A stretch of DNA of 64,000 nt from Carettochelys insculpta (Eukaryota; Chordata; Testudines; Carettochelyidae), in NCBI RefSeq assembly GCF_033958435.1, contig NC_134139.1:201111501-201175500 (forward strand), read 5' to 3'. The translations under genes and the position numbers were made by a program. The notes beneath the pieces are model-generated. The model made no database searches, had not been told where the DNA came from, and worked only from the letters and a program-made list of their open reading frames with translations. This document shows, piece after piece, positions 11,446 through 22,712 of the stretch (its first letter is position 1; every line of letters starts with the position of its first letter).

Positions 11446-12162
11446 AGCTGTGTCTACACGTGCACGCGACTTCGAAGTAGCGGCACGAACATCGAAATAG
11501 CGCCCGTCGCGGCTACACGCGTCGGGCGCTATTTCGAAGTTAACTTCGACGTTAGGCGGCGAGACGTCGAAGTCGCTAACCTCATGAGGGGATGGGAATA
11601 GCGCCCTACTTCGACGTTCAACTTCGAAGTAGGGACCGTGTAGACGATCCGCGTCCCGCAACGTCGAAATTGTGGGGTCCTCCATGGCAGCCATCAGCTG
11701 GGGGGTTGAGAGACGCTGTCTCTCCAGCCCGTGCGGGGCTTTATGGTCACCGTGTGCAGCAGCCCTTAGCCCAGGGGTTCTGGCTGCTGCTGCTGCTGCT
11801 GCAGCGGGGGATTCATGCTGCATGCACAGGGTCTGCAACTCGTTGTCGGCTCTGTGTATCTTGTGCTGTTTAGTGCAAGTGTGTCTGGGAGGGGCCCTTT
11901 AAGGGAGCGGCTGGCTGTTGAGTCCGCCCTGTGACCCTGTCTGCAGCTGTGCCTGGCACCATTATTTCGATGTGTGCTACTTTGGCGTGTAGACGTTCCC
12001 TTGCTGCACCTATTTTGATGTGGTGCTGCGCAACGTCGATGTTGAACATCGACGTTGCCAGCCCTGGAGGACGTGTAGACGTTATTCATCGAAACAGCCT
12101 AATTCGATGTCGCCACATCGAAATAGGCTACTTCGATGTAGGCTTCACGTGTAGACATAGCC
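11446..12162 (+). mobile_element. Harbinger internal-deletion derivative (717 bp)
   Basis: The left about 300 bases match the left end of the full Harbinger at 14161. The right about 300 bases match its right end, and the coding middle is missing. The target duplication is ATG at 11443-11445 and 12163-12165. The paralogous site in unit B (about 26392-26394) is empty, reading CACATGGAGAGG. It is rich in TTCGAA and ATCGAAAT motifs near both ends. Confidence 0.85.
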
Positions 12163-12173
12163 ATGGAGAGGTA

Positions 12174-12209
<36 letters not shown>

Positions 12210-14015
12210 GCTGCGTCTACACGATGAGATAAAAATAAATAGAAGACAGTTAGCTCGATATTACTATGTGACTGTCTTCACTTTAAATACCATTAGCTCT
12301 ATTTAGGAGCACTAATGTCCAGAGTGCAAAATTGCCGGTACCTGATGGGTTTACCTTCAACCTCAAATTCAGAAGTACAATTAAAGGCCATTGTGCGAGC
12401 ACTATGTCTTAAAATCAGATTTATTAGCCTCTTGGGGGTCCCGTGTATAACTCACAATGCCCCTCAGTGCTCCACTCTGGGCAGTGATCTCCATTTAATT
12501 AGGCGACAGGAAGACTGTGAATTTCCATGTGGAAGCAGCAAGCCTGCAGCTGTGGGCTCATGTTTACATGACAGCCTAAGAAATGTCTTTCTGTCTTTGC
12601 TATTAGTGCTGTGAGCTCATCTACCCATTACAAATAGCCCCACCATGGAGTTAGTGGTTCTGTTTCAGCACTTTTTATTTTTTTCTGTGCTGCCTTGGCA
12701 CCATCTGCTGCAGCGCAACACCACATGGCAAGAAGGCTGCTGGAGGGGTCGTGTTTGCATAAGATGTGGAGAAAATACTACTCAGGTGTTTACATTTGTG
12801 TACGAACCCCTTTCCCTCCCTCACAGGTGCAACACAGTCTGGGTCTTTCCCACGCTCTGCCACATCATGTGGGTGGTCCACAGAACCAATAAAAAGATGT
12901 GCCTGCTGTTCGGTGTCGACCATGCTGCCAGACAGCACCATGTCATAGACTACACGTGTTTAGTTTTCTAGCAGTGGGAAAGGTATTCGGGGGCTTAGAG
13001 CTGCGGGGGGTAGTCTCCAAAGGTGGATAACATACTCAGGGAGGACCATGTCAACTGGGCTCCTACTAAATCACCCCACGCCCATGGCGTGGGACCACTG
13101 TGGCTTGCTGCCACAAGGGGGAAGTCTCACAGGTGGCTAAGATACTTGGGAGGACCGCTTAAACTGAGCTCCCATTTAACTTCACCACACCCATAGTGTA
13201 GAATAACTTTGGCCTGCTGCTGCTGGTGGTAGGTCTTCCCCGGCATCTAAGATAAGCAGGGGGACTACATCATCTTCTTCTGCACTTCAAGTAGCTCTGC
13301 AGCTGTTGATCACAGCACCTTCCCACCCCGCCTGCCCCGCAGAATGACAGAAATATTTTCAGTAGCTTGCTGTCCATTGAAGACACCTGCTGGTTTTATA
13401 TTTTATGCCTATTTTTTTGCTAATATGTGCTCTCTGTCTTCATGATTTGAGGCAATCAGAAACATGCGGGGAGGTGTGGCAAGTTGAGATTAGTGTTTGC
13501 ATTCTAATTTCAGTGTATTATTTTACATGGCCATCTCTGGTCTTGGCAATATCTGTGTAACAAAGGGGAAAGTCAAAAATTCTTTTTTGCTGGACTTTTC
13601 CATCCTTTTTCTTCTAATTTTGAGGATACAGTCAGGGTCCCTGTATTATTTTCAGGGATTGGATGCAATCACTGTAGGGGGGACACTGAGTGGATGGCCT
13701 GTTTAGAATTCAGCTTCAGGAGAAAGACATTTTTGTAAATCTTTTTGCTCTCTGTGTGGAAGCCCTACTTTTCCTTCCTTTCATTGGGAAAAATGGACGT
13801 TTGTTTAGCACGAGAGGGAATGAGGAGAACACAATGTGGGAAAATGATGTGAAAGATTAGTGAGCATACCCAGAATGCTACAGGGTTGAGGGAACAGTCG
13901 GATAGTTTTCCACAATACACTACTCCAACAGTCGACGTTTGCAATTTGAGTGTTGCAGCAATCAGTTGACTTTATGAGGAGTACGTGGGAGGTGAGGATG
14001 GTGAAATATGAACTT
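12163..14015 (+). other. Shared downstream block of unit A
   Basis: This is collinear with 26395-28686 (apart from an LTR insertion there) and 44105-45840. It includes a (GA)n microsatellite at about 12178-12207. No exon is recognised; open frames are short and not conserved between copies. Confidence 0.5.
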
Positions 14016-14068
14016 AGTACTTCCTGAATTACAAAATCAAAGTTAATGAAGTTGAATTTTTCTCTTAG
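14016..14068 (+). repeat. Left 53-base flanking repeat of LINE copy A
   Basis: It is matched by 21028-21080 at the right end with 5 substitutions and no gaps. The uninterrupted single copy is seen in the inverted block around 1622-1674 and, diverged, near 45850-45900. It is therefore a target-site duplication of unusual length. Confidence 0.75.
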
Positions 14069-14455
14069 TGCTACAAAACGACATGGATGCACCTCACGTC
14101 TAAACAGTGGCATCTGATAGATTATGCCATTGTCAGAAGGCGAGACATCCGAGACATTTAAGCCGTGTCTACACATGCACGCTACTTCGAAGTAGCGGCA
14201 CTAACTTCGAAATAGCACCTGTTGCGGCTACACGCATCGGGCGCTATTTCGAAGTTAACTTCGACGTTAGGCGGCGAGACGTAGAAGTCGCTAACCCCAT
14301 GATGGGATAAGAATAGCGCCCTACTTCGACGTTCAACGTTGAAGTAGGGACCATGTAGTCGTTGCGCGTCCCGCAACGTCGAAATTGCCGGGTCCTCCAT
14401 GGCAGCCATCAGCTGAGGGGTTGAGAGACGCTCTCTCCAGCCCCTCATCTCACTG

Positions 14456-16668
14456 GTGGCCGTGTGGAGCGGCCCCTTAAAGGTCCCCTCCCCCTCCCTT
14501 CCTGTGCAGGAAGCTGAGGGATCGTGCAGGCGGCAGCCTGCACACGCGGCCAGCCTGCACCTCCCTCAGCCCCCCACCCAGCTGCGATGGCTGCCCAGCA
14601 GCCCCCCCAGCGCCCCCAGGGGACCCCCCCCCAAGGGGAGCCAGGGCTCACAGCCCAGTCAGAAGGGCAGCCAGGCTGGGAAGCGGCAGCGGGGCCCCTC
14701 CTGGACGGAGGCCGAGCTGTGGGACCTGCTAGGGCTCTGGAGCGAGGAGGAGGTGCTCCAGGTAATGGGGAGCAAGAGGGGGAACGCGGATGCGTTTGCT
14801 TGGCTGGCCGATGGCCTGGCTGCCCGGGGTCACCCTGCCCGCACTCCTGACCACGTCAGGAGTAAGGTCAAGGAGCTGCGGCAGGGTTACTCTTGGGCCC
14901 GGGATGCGGCCGGCCGATCTGGGGCCGCCCCCGTCACTTGCCCCTTTTACAGGGAGCTCAGGGACATCCTGGGCCCCCGGCACACCTCCTCCCCTCCGGC
15001 CACCCTTGACACCTCGGCCGACGAGCCCCAGCAGGCCCTGCAGACGGAGTCTGCCCTGGAGGCATGCCCCGCACCCCGGGGGCCCCCCCCGGAGGCCACC
15101 CCCGGGACATCGCGGCAGGAGGAGGAGGAGGAGGAGGAGGGGGGCTCCTCCTCCACTGAATCCGGGCTGCAGATCCTCCTCCTGCCATCCCGGAGCAGCT
15201 GCAAGGCCTCCACCCCCCGGGGATCTCCAGACTGTGGGAGTGGACCGACAGGTAGGTACCCCCCTCTGGTGTACACCCCTGGCCTTGAGGGGTGGGGGGT
15301 AATAGATATGTGTCCAGGGCCCCCCACATGCTCACATGGCCATGGCCCCAAGGACAGCAGGGCCATGGCCCTCACAGCACTGCATCAGCCCCTGCCCCCT
15401 CCCCCCACCACGCACGACAGTGCCATGCCCCATCCCCGGGCCAGGGGGGAGCGGAACCTCGAGGGGCCCCCGGGAGGAGGGGGTGGGACACCCCTCAGCA
15501 GCAGCATGTGATGGAGTGGGGGGAGTGCCAAAGGGAGACTCAGGCTACACATGGAGCAACAAGAGCTGAATAGCTCCCCCAGGGGCAAAGGAGGATCCTG
15601 GGGCTACAGCTGGCAGGTGACACCTCTGCCCTGAACAAAGAGGAGGGAGGAGCCGAGCTGGCTTGGAATCAGGGGACGAGGGCGGGGGCCACAGGTAGAG
15701 GCTAGGGGAAGGGAGAGCTGGTAGGCAGCCAGCCTGAGGAGGGGGAAAGCTGCATCCCAGAGGGGCACCCCTTGGGGTCTTCTCCCTACGACAGGTTGGA
15801 AGGACTGTCTCTTCTGACAGCTGGTGCTGTCACTCCTGGGAGAAACTGGGCATCTGTGGCCTAAGAAACCTCTCCTGCTGTCAGACCCTGTGGGGTGAAG
15901 TGAGAGTCACTCCCACCAGGGGACGGGGTGCAGTGCAGGGGGACCCCTGAACCCCATCCATCACAGCAGCATCTCCCGGGGATGGGGATGGGGAACCTGC
16001 AGCACAGGGCTGGGGGGACAAAGGCCATGGCTCGGGGCCCATACGAACGCCTGTCTCCATTCTTCTTCCCCCCGGCTGTCCTGTGTCCTGCACCTGCCCC
16101 ATTAGAAGGACCGGAAGAGAGTGCCGGCGAGGCCTCAGTCGTCCTGGAGAGCCCTCCAGGACCATCGCTCCAGGCCAGCCCCTCGGCCGAGGACCGACCG
16201 GCCCCACGGCGGGCTAGACGGCGGGCTAGACGGCAGACCCCGCGCTACCACCAGCCGACGGCGACAGACCCCCAGTTGCTGGCCATCCACCGTCGGCAGC
16301 TGGAGGTCGCGAAGCAGCACCTGCAGTTGCAGGAGCAGGCGCTGGCCTGGCGCCAGGAGGCATGGGGGGCCTACACGGAGACTTTTAACCGCTTGGTGGA
16401 CTACTTGGCCCCCCATGCCGCGCCGTCCGCCGCATCGCCCGCCCTGTGTGCTCCACCAGCCCCACCACCAGCTGCTCCGCCCGTCACCGTCCTGTCCGCC
16501 GTTGCCCCGCCACCCACCACCAAGGGCCGGAGAGCCGAGGGACCCCTGGAGCCACCTGAGCCTCGCCGGGCATCCTACCTTCCAGTCCAGCCCGCCCCCA
16601 CCCAGCCCCGGACAGGGCTGCGACCGCGGCGGGGCTCCCGGCCGCCAACGCCCAGTGCCGGGCTATAG
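14456..16668 (+). CDS. Harbinger Myb/SANT-like DNA-binding protein, two exons
   Basis: The frame includes WTEAELWDLLGLWSEEEVL and spaced tryptophan/aromatic residues of a Myb/SANT-like (MADF/trihelix type) domain. An acidic E-run and a proline-rich linker follow, then in exon 2 an amphipathic Q/E-rich helix (LLAIHRRQLEVAKQHLQLQE). The exon 1 donor is ACAG/GTAGGT at 15251. The decayed second copy uses an acceptor ending CCACAG, but here the equivalent bases read GCAC. An ATTAG eleven bases further on (exon from 16106) keeps the frame. The only well-placed ATG (14587) is out of frame because a C-run at about 14625-14634 has one C more than the copy at 55412. This is either a real frameshift or a homopolymer error. 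In this family the protein helps transposase bind DNA and enter the nucleus. Confidence 0.7.
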
Positions 16669-17068
16669 GGGCGAGGGGCCCGGGACGTGGCCCCCCCCTT
16701 GTATATAGTTTACAGTTATTATTTGTTGCCCCCCGTTTGCCCCGTTCCCCCCCATGTAAATAGTTCTTCCCTTTATCCTCCCTGGTTTTCTTTTTATTAT
16801 TGAGGACACTTGTTTCTTTGTATTGTTTTATTTTTGTACATATTAGTTTTTTTCCACATGTTTGTACATGGTTTGTTTTTGGTTCAAATATTTACAGTTA
16901 AAAAAAAAAGGTTCTGAAACAAAAAGACGTTTAAGTTCAGCCACCAGTGCGTGCTGTCATTTGTCCAGGAAAAGTGGGAGGGGGGTGCGGTGGGGTGCTC
17001 CATAGTGTAGGCGTTGGGGCAGGAGTGTGGTGGAGGAAGGGGCGGGCAGTAGGGGGCCTGGGCAGAGT

Positions 17069-18459
17069 TCACCCCGCGGCCTCTTCATCAAAGTGGGCCC
17101 ACAGGGCCTCCCGGACCCGGGTCCCTTCGGGGTCCACCTGCCGACTGGGGGCAGCAGGTGGCTGGATGTGTGCCCTGCCGGCCTCCTCAGCCCAGCCCTG
17201 GAAAAAGGTGTCCCCCTTGCTCTCCACCAAATTGTGCAGGGCGCAGCAGGCACCCACAATCTGGGGGATGTTGTTGGGGCCCGCATCCAGGCGGGTCAGG
17301 AGACATCTCCAGCGTCCCTTCAGGCGGCCAAATGAGCGCTCCACCACCTGGCGCGCGTGGTTCAGGCGCTCGTTGAAGCGCTCCTGGCTAGCGGAGAGAT
17401 GGCCCATGTTGGGGTGCATGACCCACGGCCGGAGGGGGTAGGCTGCATCTGCGATGATGCAGAAGGGCATGGTGGTGTCCCCCAGAGGGATCTCCCGCTG
17501 GGGGATGTAGGTCCCCGCCTCCAGCCGGCGGCACAGGCCCGAGTTCTGGAAAACCCGGGCGTCGTGGGTGCTGCCAGGCCAGCCCACATAAATGTCTTGG
17601 AAACGTCCCCGGCTGTCCACCAAGGCCTGGAGGATGACAGAATGGTAGCCCTTTCGATTCATGTAGCGTCCTCCACTGTGATGTGGGGCGCGGATGGGGA
17701 TGTGAGTCCCATCCAGAGCCCCGAAGCAGTTGGGGAAGCCCAGGGTGGCAAAGGCAGTGATGGTGGCATCTGGGTCCCCCAGCCTCACGAGCCTGTGCAG
17801 GAGCATGGCGTTGATGGCATGCACAACCTGCAGAGAAAGCACATGGGACAGCACCAATGAGGGGTGAGCAGGGTGTGCGTGGCCCTGCCCTGCCCTGCCC
17901 TCCTCTGCCCGGGCCCCCCTCCCTTGCCCTGCCCTCCTCTGCCCTCCCGCGCCCTGGCCTCCCCTCCCCTCCTCTGCCCTGCCCTCCCCCCATGGGTTCT
18001 CTTACCTCCATGAAGACAGCCCCGACGGTGGCCTTGCCAACACCAAACTGCTGCCCCACGGATAGGTAGCTGTTGGGAGTGGCCAGCTTCCAGACAGCGA
18101 TGCCGACCCGTTTCTGCACTGTGAGGGCACGCTGCATGCCGGTGTCCTGGTGCCTGAGTGAGGGGGTGAGCCACTGGCACAGCTCCAGAAATGTCTGCTG
18201 GCTCATCCTGAAGTTCCTGAGCCAGCGGTCGTCGTCCCACTCCCCAAGCACCAGCCGCTCCCACCAGTCGGTGCTGGTGGGGTAGCTCCACAGCCGCCGG
18301 CGTGTGAGGTGGGGGGGGCGAGGTGCTGTAGGGGTAGGGGTTGAGCCCTGCTGCTCTGGGGGCATCTCCTCCTCTGTGGCAAGGAGGTGCTCAGCTTCCT
18401 CCCGCATGGCACGGAGCAGGGCAAGCCCTGCTCCTGCCGGGAGGGCTGGGTGGACCTCT

Positions 18460-18495
<36 letters not shown>

Positions 18496-18503
18496 GGGTC
18501 CAT
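17069..18503 (-). CDS. Harbinger DDE transposase (HARBI1-like), apparently intact
   Basis: Exon 1 is 18503-18006. It starts MDP followed by eleven glutamines, then a helix-rich N-terminal domain with WWERLVLGEWDDDRW and a helix-turn-helix-like QQFGVGKATVG. The intron is 18005-17828 (GTAAGA...CTGCAG), with splicing between codons. Exon 2 is 17827-17069. The total is about 418 residues, the usual size for this family. Catalytic candidates are D in GALDGTHIPI, D in GSTHDARVF and E in VVERSFGRLKGRW. No stop or frameshift was found. The family cuts and pastes with 3-base target duplications. Both Harbinger genes would be needed for activity, and the partner gene looks damaged. Confidence 0.85.
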
Positions 18504-18861
18504 GACTGCGGCGCCCGGGGTCTGTGTGCCTATGGCTCCTCAGACCGCAAGCTGTGCAGGCTGAGTGTGTCTGTGAGGAGCCCTTTAAGGGAGTGGCTAG
18601 CTGTTGCTCCGGAAGCGCTAGTCCGCCCTGTGACCCTGTCTGCAGCTGTGCCTGGCATCCCTATTTCGATGTGTGCTACTTTGGTGTGCAGACGTTCCCT
18701 CGCTGCGCCTATTTCGATGTTGGGCTGCACAACGTCGAAGTTGAACATCGACGTTGCCGGCCCTGGAGGACGTGTAGATGCTATTCATCGAAATAGCCTA
18801 TTTCGATGTCTCTACTTTGAAATTAGCTACTTCGATGTAGCGTGCACGTGTAGACCTAGCC

Positions 18862-20989
18862 ATACTGATCACCAGAGTAATGCGAGGTGCAGAGTGCTGG
18901 ACTAGATCACAGATTAGTCAGGATGTCTCTTTAACTTTGCATCGCTCCTTCTCGGCACAAATGCCTTAAGCACGTGTGACCTGCTTTTAACATAGCCAGA
19001 CTGAAGGATGCTCAATGTTTCAACAATTTTCAGAAGAGTCTCTATGACAAATTAACATCCCATGGCCAACTGATCGGTACTGTAACTGGAAAGTGGGATG
19101 AGTTGAAGCAGATAGTGACTGACGCAGAAATAACATCACTTGGACTAAAGAAAAGAATACATCAGGATTGGTTCGATGAGAACCAAGAAGAAACATGTTC
19201 AGCACTGGAAGTAAAGAGAAAAGCCTTTATCGAATGGCAGAATGACCCCTCCTCAGTCTCCAAATGGGACCATTTCAAGCAGCTTCAGAGCAAATCACAG
19301 AAAACCTCCGTCAGATACAAGACAGCTGGTGGGAGAGCAAAGCCAAAGAAATTGAGCACTATGCTGAGACCCACAAGTCAAACATGTTTTTTTAGTGCTA
19401 TTAAGACTGTTTATGGACCTTGTAAACCAAGGACTACCCCTTTGCTCTCATTGGACAACACAACGCTGATCAAAGACAAAGAGGGCATCAAAGAAAGATG
19501 GTGAGAACACTTTAGCAACCTCCTTAACGGACCGTCGACCGTGAATAATAATGTCCTCAATGAAATTCCACAAAAACACGTCCTGACAGATCTTGACTTT
19601 CCGACCACTATAGATGAGATTAACAAAGCTGTTAGCCAGATGAGTTCAGGAAAAGCTCCTGGAAAAGGTGGGATGCCAGCAGAGATATTTAAAGTGGCAG
19701 GTCCAGCAGCATTAGCAGAGTTCCATAGCGTGATCATCAGCATCTGGGAGGATGAAAACTTCCCACAGGACCTCTGCGATGCAATTATTGTCTCCCTTTT
19801 CAAGAATAAAGGCAGCAAAGCAGAATGTGGAAACTACAGAGGCATATCCCTCCTCTCCATTGGAGGGAAGACCATCACCCGCATCATCTTGAACTGCCTA
19901 ACAGCCAGTATTTCTGAGGCAAATCTACCTGAAAGTCAATGTGGTTTTCGACCTGGCCAGAGCACAGTCGACATGGTGTTTCCTGTCAGACAAATACAAG
20001 AGAAGTGCATTGAACAGAACATGCACCTGTATGCTGTCCTCATAGATCTGACAAAGGTGTTTGATACCATCAACAGGGAAGCCCTCTGGACAATTCAAAT
20101 ATGACTTGGCTGCCCAAGAAAATTTGTGTAGATTATACGCCTTTTCCATGATGGCATGACAGGCGAAGTACTGTCTGATGGAGCCACATCAGCCCCCTTT
20201 AACATCACCAACAGTGTGAAACAAGGATGTGTTCTCGCTCCTGTCCTATTTAACCTGTTCTTTGCATGCGTCCTTAACCATGCAATGAAAGCTCTGCACC
20301 AAGGTATATACTTGAAACACCGGAATCATGGGTCACTTTTTGACCTCTGTTGCCTGAATGAAAAGACTAAGACAGTGCAGGAACTCTTTTGTGAGGCAGT
20401 CTTGCCAACGATGGTGCCCTTATGGCTCACACTGAAAATGATCTTCAGCACATTGTCAACAAGTTTGACGAGGCCTCGCAACTTTTCAGACTAACTGTGA
20501 GCCTTGGAAAGGCAGAAGTTCTCCATCAACCTGCACCTGGATCAAAGGCTCCTGTCCCGAGTATCTCCATTGATGGCACTCAGCTTAAAGTAGTGGAGAA
20601 CTTTAAATACCTGGGTAGTGTCATAGCCAGTGATGGATCACTGGATAATGAGATCAATGCGCGAATATCCAAAGCAAGCCAGGCACTCGGCTGTCTGCGT
20701 GTCAAAGTTCTAAATCATCACAACATCCGGATGTCAACAAAACTGCTTGTGTACAGAGCTGTTGTTCCCTCATCTCTTTTGTACGGGTGTGAAACATGGA
20801 TGCTATATAGGTGTCACATCAAGCAGCTCGAAGCTTACGAAAGGAGCATGTGAACGACGTCACAGAGTATCAGCAATGCACAACCCACTGATTGCGAACT
20901 TCCCATGCACCAACTGCGGCAAAATGTGCACCTCTAGAATTGGCTTTTACAGTCACCAGCGGGCACACCATGAGACCAATAACAGGTGA
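18862..20989 (+). pseudogene. LINE reverse transcriptase reading frame, copy A, broken
   Basis: Open pieces at 19103-19504, 19541-20104, 20156-20494 and 20422-20853 together form a reverse transcriptase but are separated by stops (for example TGA at 19502 and 20102) and frameshifts. A missing base near 20400 shifts the frame just at the region of the catalytic aspartate box, and an FANDGAL-like sequence replaces the usual ADD there in copy B. After 20853 the frame jumps directly to a C2H2 finger (20910-20975), indicating an internal deletion shared by both copies. Confidence 0.7.
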
Positions 20990-21027
20990 GCTGCACAGAT
21001 TTGTCATCATCGGATCAATGGACTACC

Positions 21028-21080
21028 AGTACTTCCTGAATTACAAAATCAAAGTCAATAAATTTAAACTTTTCTCTTAG
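21028..21080 (+). repeat. Right 53-base flanking repeat of LINE copy A
   Basis: Partner of 14016-14068: same length, 5 mismatches, no gap. Downstream sequence continues as in the uninterrupted paralogous block. Confidence 0.75.
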
Positions 21081-22224
21081 CGTAGATGGAACCAGACAGA
21101 GAGACAGAGAGAAGCAGGGCCCTGAAGATCCAAGGGCACACAGAGCAGGCAGGGAGAGGGGCTTGGCGCCCTGCAGAAAGTATGTCTTCCTGTAGATCTC
21201 ATCATGACCACAGGGAGAAAAATTTGGCTCTTACATCCCTTCAGCCACCCTAAATCCTCAACTTCCTAACCTGTCCCCCTCACCTCCCCATCCACTTTTT
21301 TCCCTCCCCTGTAGCTGGGTTCCACCCCCCCACCCTGATATTCCTCTTTCCCTTACCTCTAATTTCCACTTCTCCCTCTCCTTATGATCACCCCACCCCT
21401 CTGTGCTGACCCAAACCCCTTTTCCCAGCTGCTCTTGTACCTGCAGTCACTCACCCTGTGAGCGTTCCAACCTGGAATTTACTGTTTTTTGAAAACACTT
21501 GCAGTGCTTTCTGAACTCTCTGTTCAGCACAGAGCCCATTTCTCTATCCTTATAATCATAAGAAGAATTGTCTTGCTCAGATTTCTGCCCAACGTAGGTT
21601 TCAGACTTCAAAGAGACTGAGAATAACACATCAAAATATTTATGAAGATTTAAACCTCTGGGTTGGGATGGGTTGGAGAAATGTTTGATGACAGTTTTAA
21701 AGAAGCACAAATTGGTACAATGAGATGGCACACGAGCTAATGAAGAGACTAGCTGAGATAACTCACAGAGCCACCCCTACAACAACTGTGGAATAAAGGA
21801 ACTGTCATGGTCTCATCATAAGGAAGTTAAGGAAGAAGAGAGGAAAGAACAGGACAGATGAATGAGGCCTATTCTGTAAGCTCTGTGATTTTTCATCAGG
21901 AAGGTGAAGGACATCAGTGAGAGCCTTCTGTTGGACACTTCTGCAGGTAGAAAAGGGTGGACGGGCTCTTTGGTGGCCTTTGCTGACACAACCGGGAGGT
22001 TGTGCATAACCTGAGGTGTGCAAGTGCAGGGATTCAGTGCTTCATTTACATGTCACTAATGGAGGATTTGGCTGTATTTTGTACCTGGAGCCCAACATTT
22101 CACAGACAAACATGCTGGTATGCACCTTGGCAAGGCCTGTGTAATGATGTGGCTTAGGGTCACTCTGTAAGAGGGAATTTCTCCAGATCAGAGAAGTGGT
22201 GCTGGACAAAGCAAAAGAACAGAG
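21081..22224 (+). other. Duplicon block downstream of the LINE (unit A)
   Basis: Nearly identical to 36151-37294, related to 45900-47000, and inverted at about 420-1620. Short open frames here are not conserved as proteins. No gene is supported. Confidence 0.5.
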
Positions 22225-22712
22225 GGGCCCCCAGTTACAGGAAGGATGTGGATACACTAGAGAGGTTCCAGCGAAGGGCGACTAAAACAATTAGGGGGCT
22301 GGAGCATATGACCTATGAAGAAAGGTTGAGGGAATTGGGACTTTAGTCTGCAGAAGGGAAGACTGAGGGTGGACTTGATAACAGCCTTCAACTTCCTGAA
22401 GGGAGGTTGCGAAGAGGCTGGAGGGAGGCTGTTCGCAGTGGTCACAGGTGGCAGAACACGGAACAAGGGTCTCAAGTTGTGGTTGGGAATGTCCAGGTTG
22501 AAGATTAGGAAAAAAATTTTCAGTAGGAAGGTGCTCAAGCATTGGAATGGGCTACGTAGGGAAGTAGTGGATTCTCCATCCCTGGAGGTGTTCAAGTCTC
22601 CCCTCAACAAAGTCCTGACTGGGCTAATCTGAAGGGTTTGTTTAGGTCAGAGGGCTGGACCTTATGGCTTTTTTAGGTCTCTTCCAGCTCTATTGTTCTA
22701 TGATTCTATGAG
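22225..22712 (+). mobile_element. CR1 3' end, + orientation
   Basis: It starts 'cccagttacaggaaggatgtgg' (in part) and contains the C-terminal CR1 coding phrase 'agagaggttccagcgaagggcgactaaa'. It ends with the 'ctctattgttctatgattctatga' type tail. It belongs to an older subfamily than the CR1 at 32462. The same insertion is at 37295-37789. Confidence 0.75.

Larger units (their letters stand above)
14161..18861. mobile_element. Full-length Harbinger transposon carrying both genes
   Basis: The 4.7 kb element has terminal inverted repeats around AGCCGTGTCTACAC and GTAGACCTAGCC. It lies in the LINE with flanking TTA/ATA in place of the GTA seen in the uninterrupted LINE copy at about 28826. It encodes a Myb/SANT-like protein on + (14456-16668) and a DDE transposase on - (17069-18503), arranged convergently as in PIF/Harbinger elements. 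The region between the two genes (16669-17068) is AT-rich with T-runs and holds likely polyadenylation sites for both. The ends contain dense TTCGAAG and TCGAAAT motifs. Confidence 0.9.
14069..21027 (+). mobile_element. 5'-truncated APE-type LINE (copy A), split by Harbinger
   Basis: The LINE occupies 14069-14160 and 18862-21027. It begins inside the C-terminal part of an endonuclease domain (HLIDYAIVRRRD, then CWTDHRLVRM). It continues through a reverse transcriptase with GFRPGQSTVDMVF, LIDLTKVFDT and VKQGCVLAPVLFN, and ends with a C2H2-type finger (CTNCGK...YSHQRAH). There is no poly(A), and the 3' end is '...gatggactacc'. Copy B is at 28740-36097. Its clade (RTE-X, L2 or relative) cannot be fixed by eye. 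Confidence 0.75.

Noticed and set aside
12178..12240. The sequence 'ggctgcgtctacac' after the (GA)n tract as a further MITE end
   Set aside because: It looks like a Harbinger terminus and recurs at 26438 and 44146, but no matching right end or target duplication could be located.
14947..15375. Arginine- and proline-rich minus-strand frames
   Set aside because: They are antisense to Harbinger Myb exon 1 and are explained by GC-rich codon composition.
18460..18495. (CTG)n as an independent disease-type microsatellite
   Set aside because: It encodes the glutamine run at the transposase N-terminus and is also present, shorter, in Harbinger copy 2.
20910..20975. A host zinc-finger gene
   Set aside because: The C2H2 motif belongs to the C-terminus of the LINE. 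It appears in both duplicated LINE copies and in the related LINE at 54745-54976.
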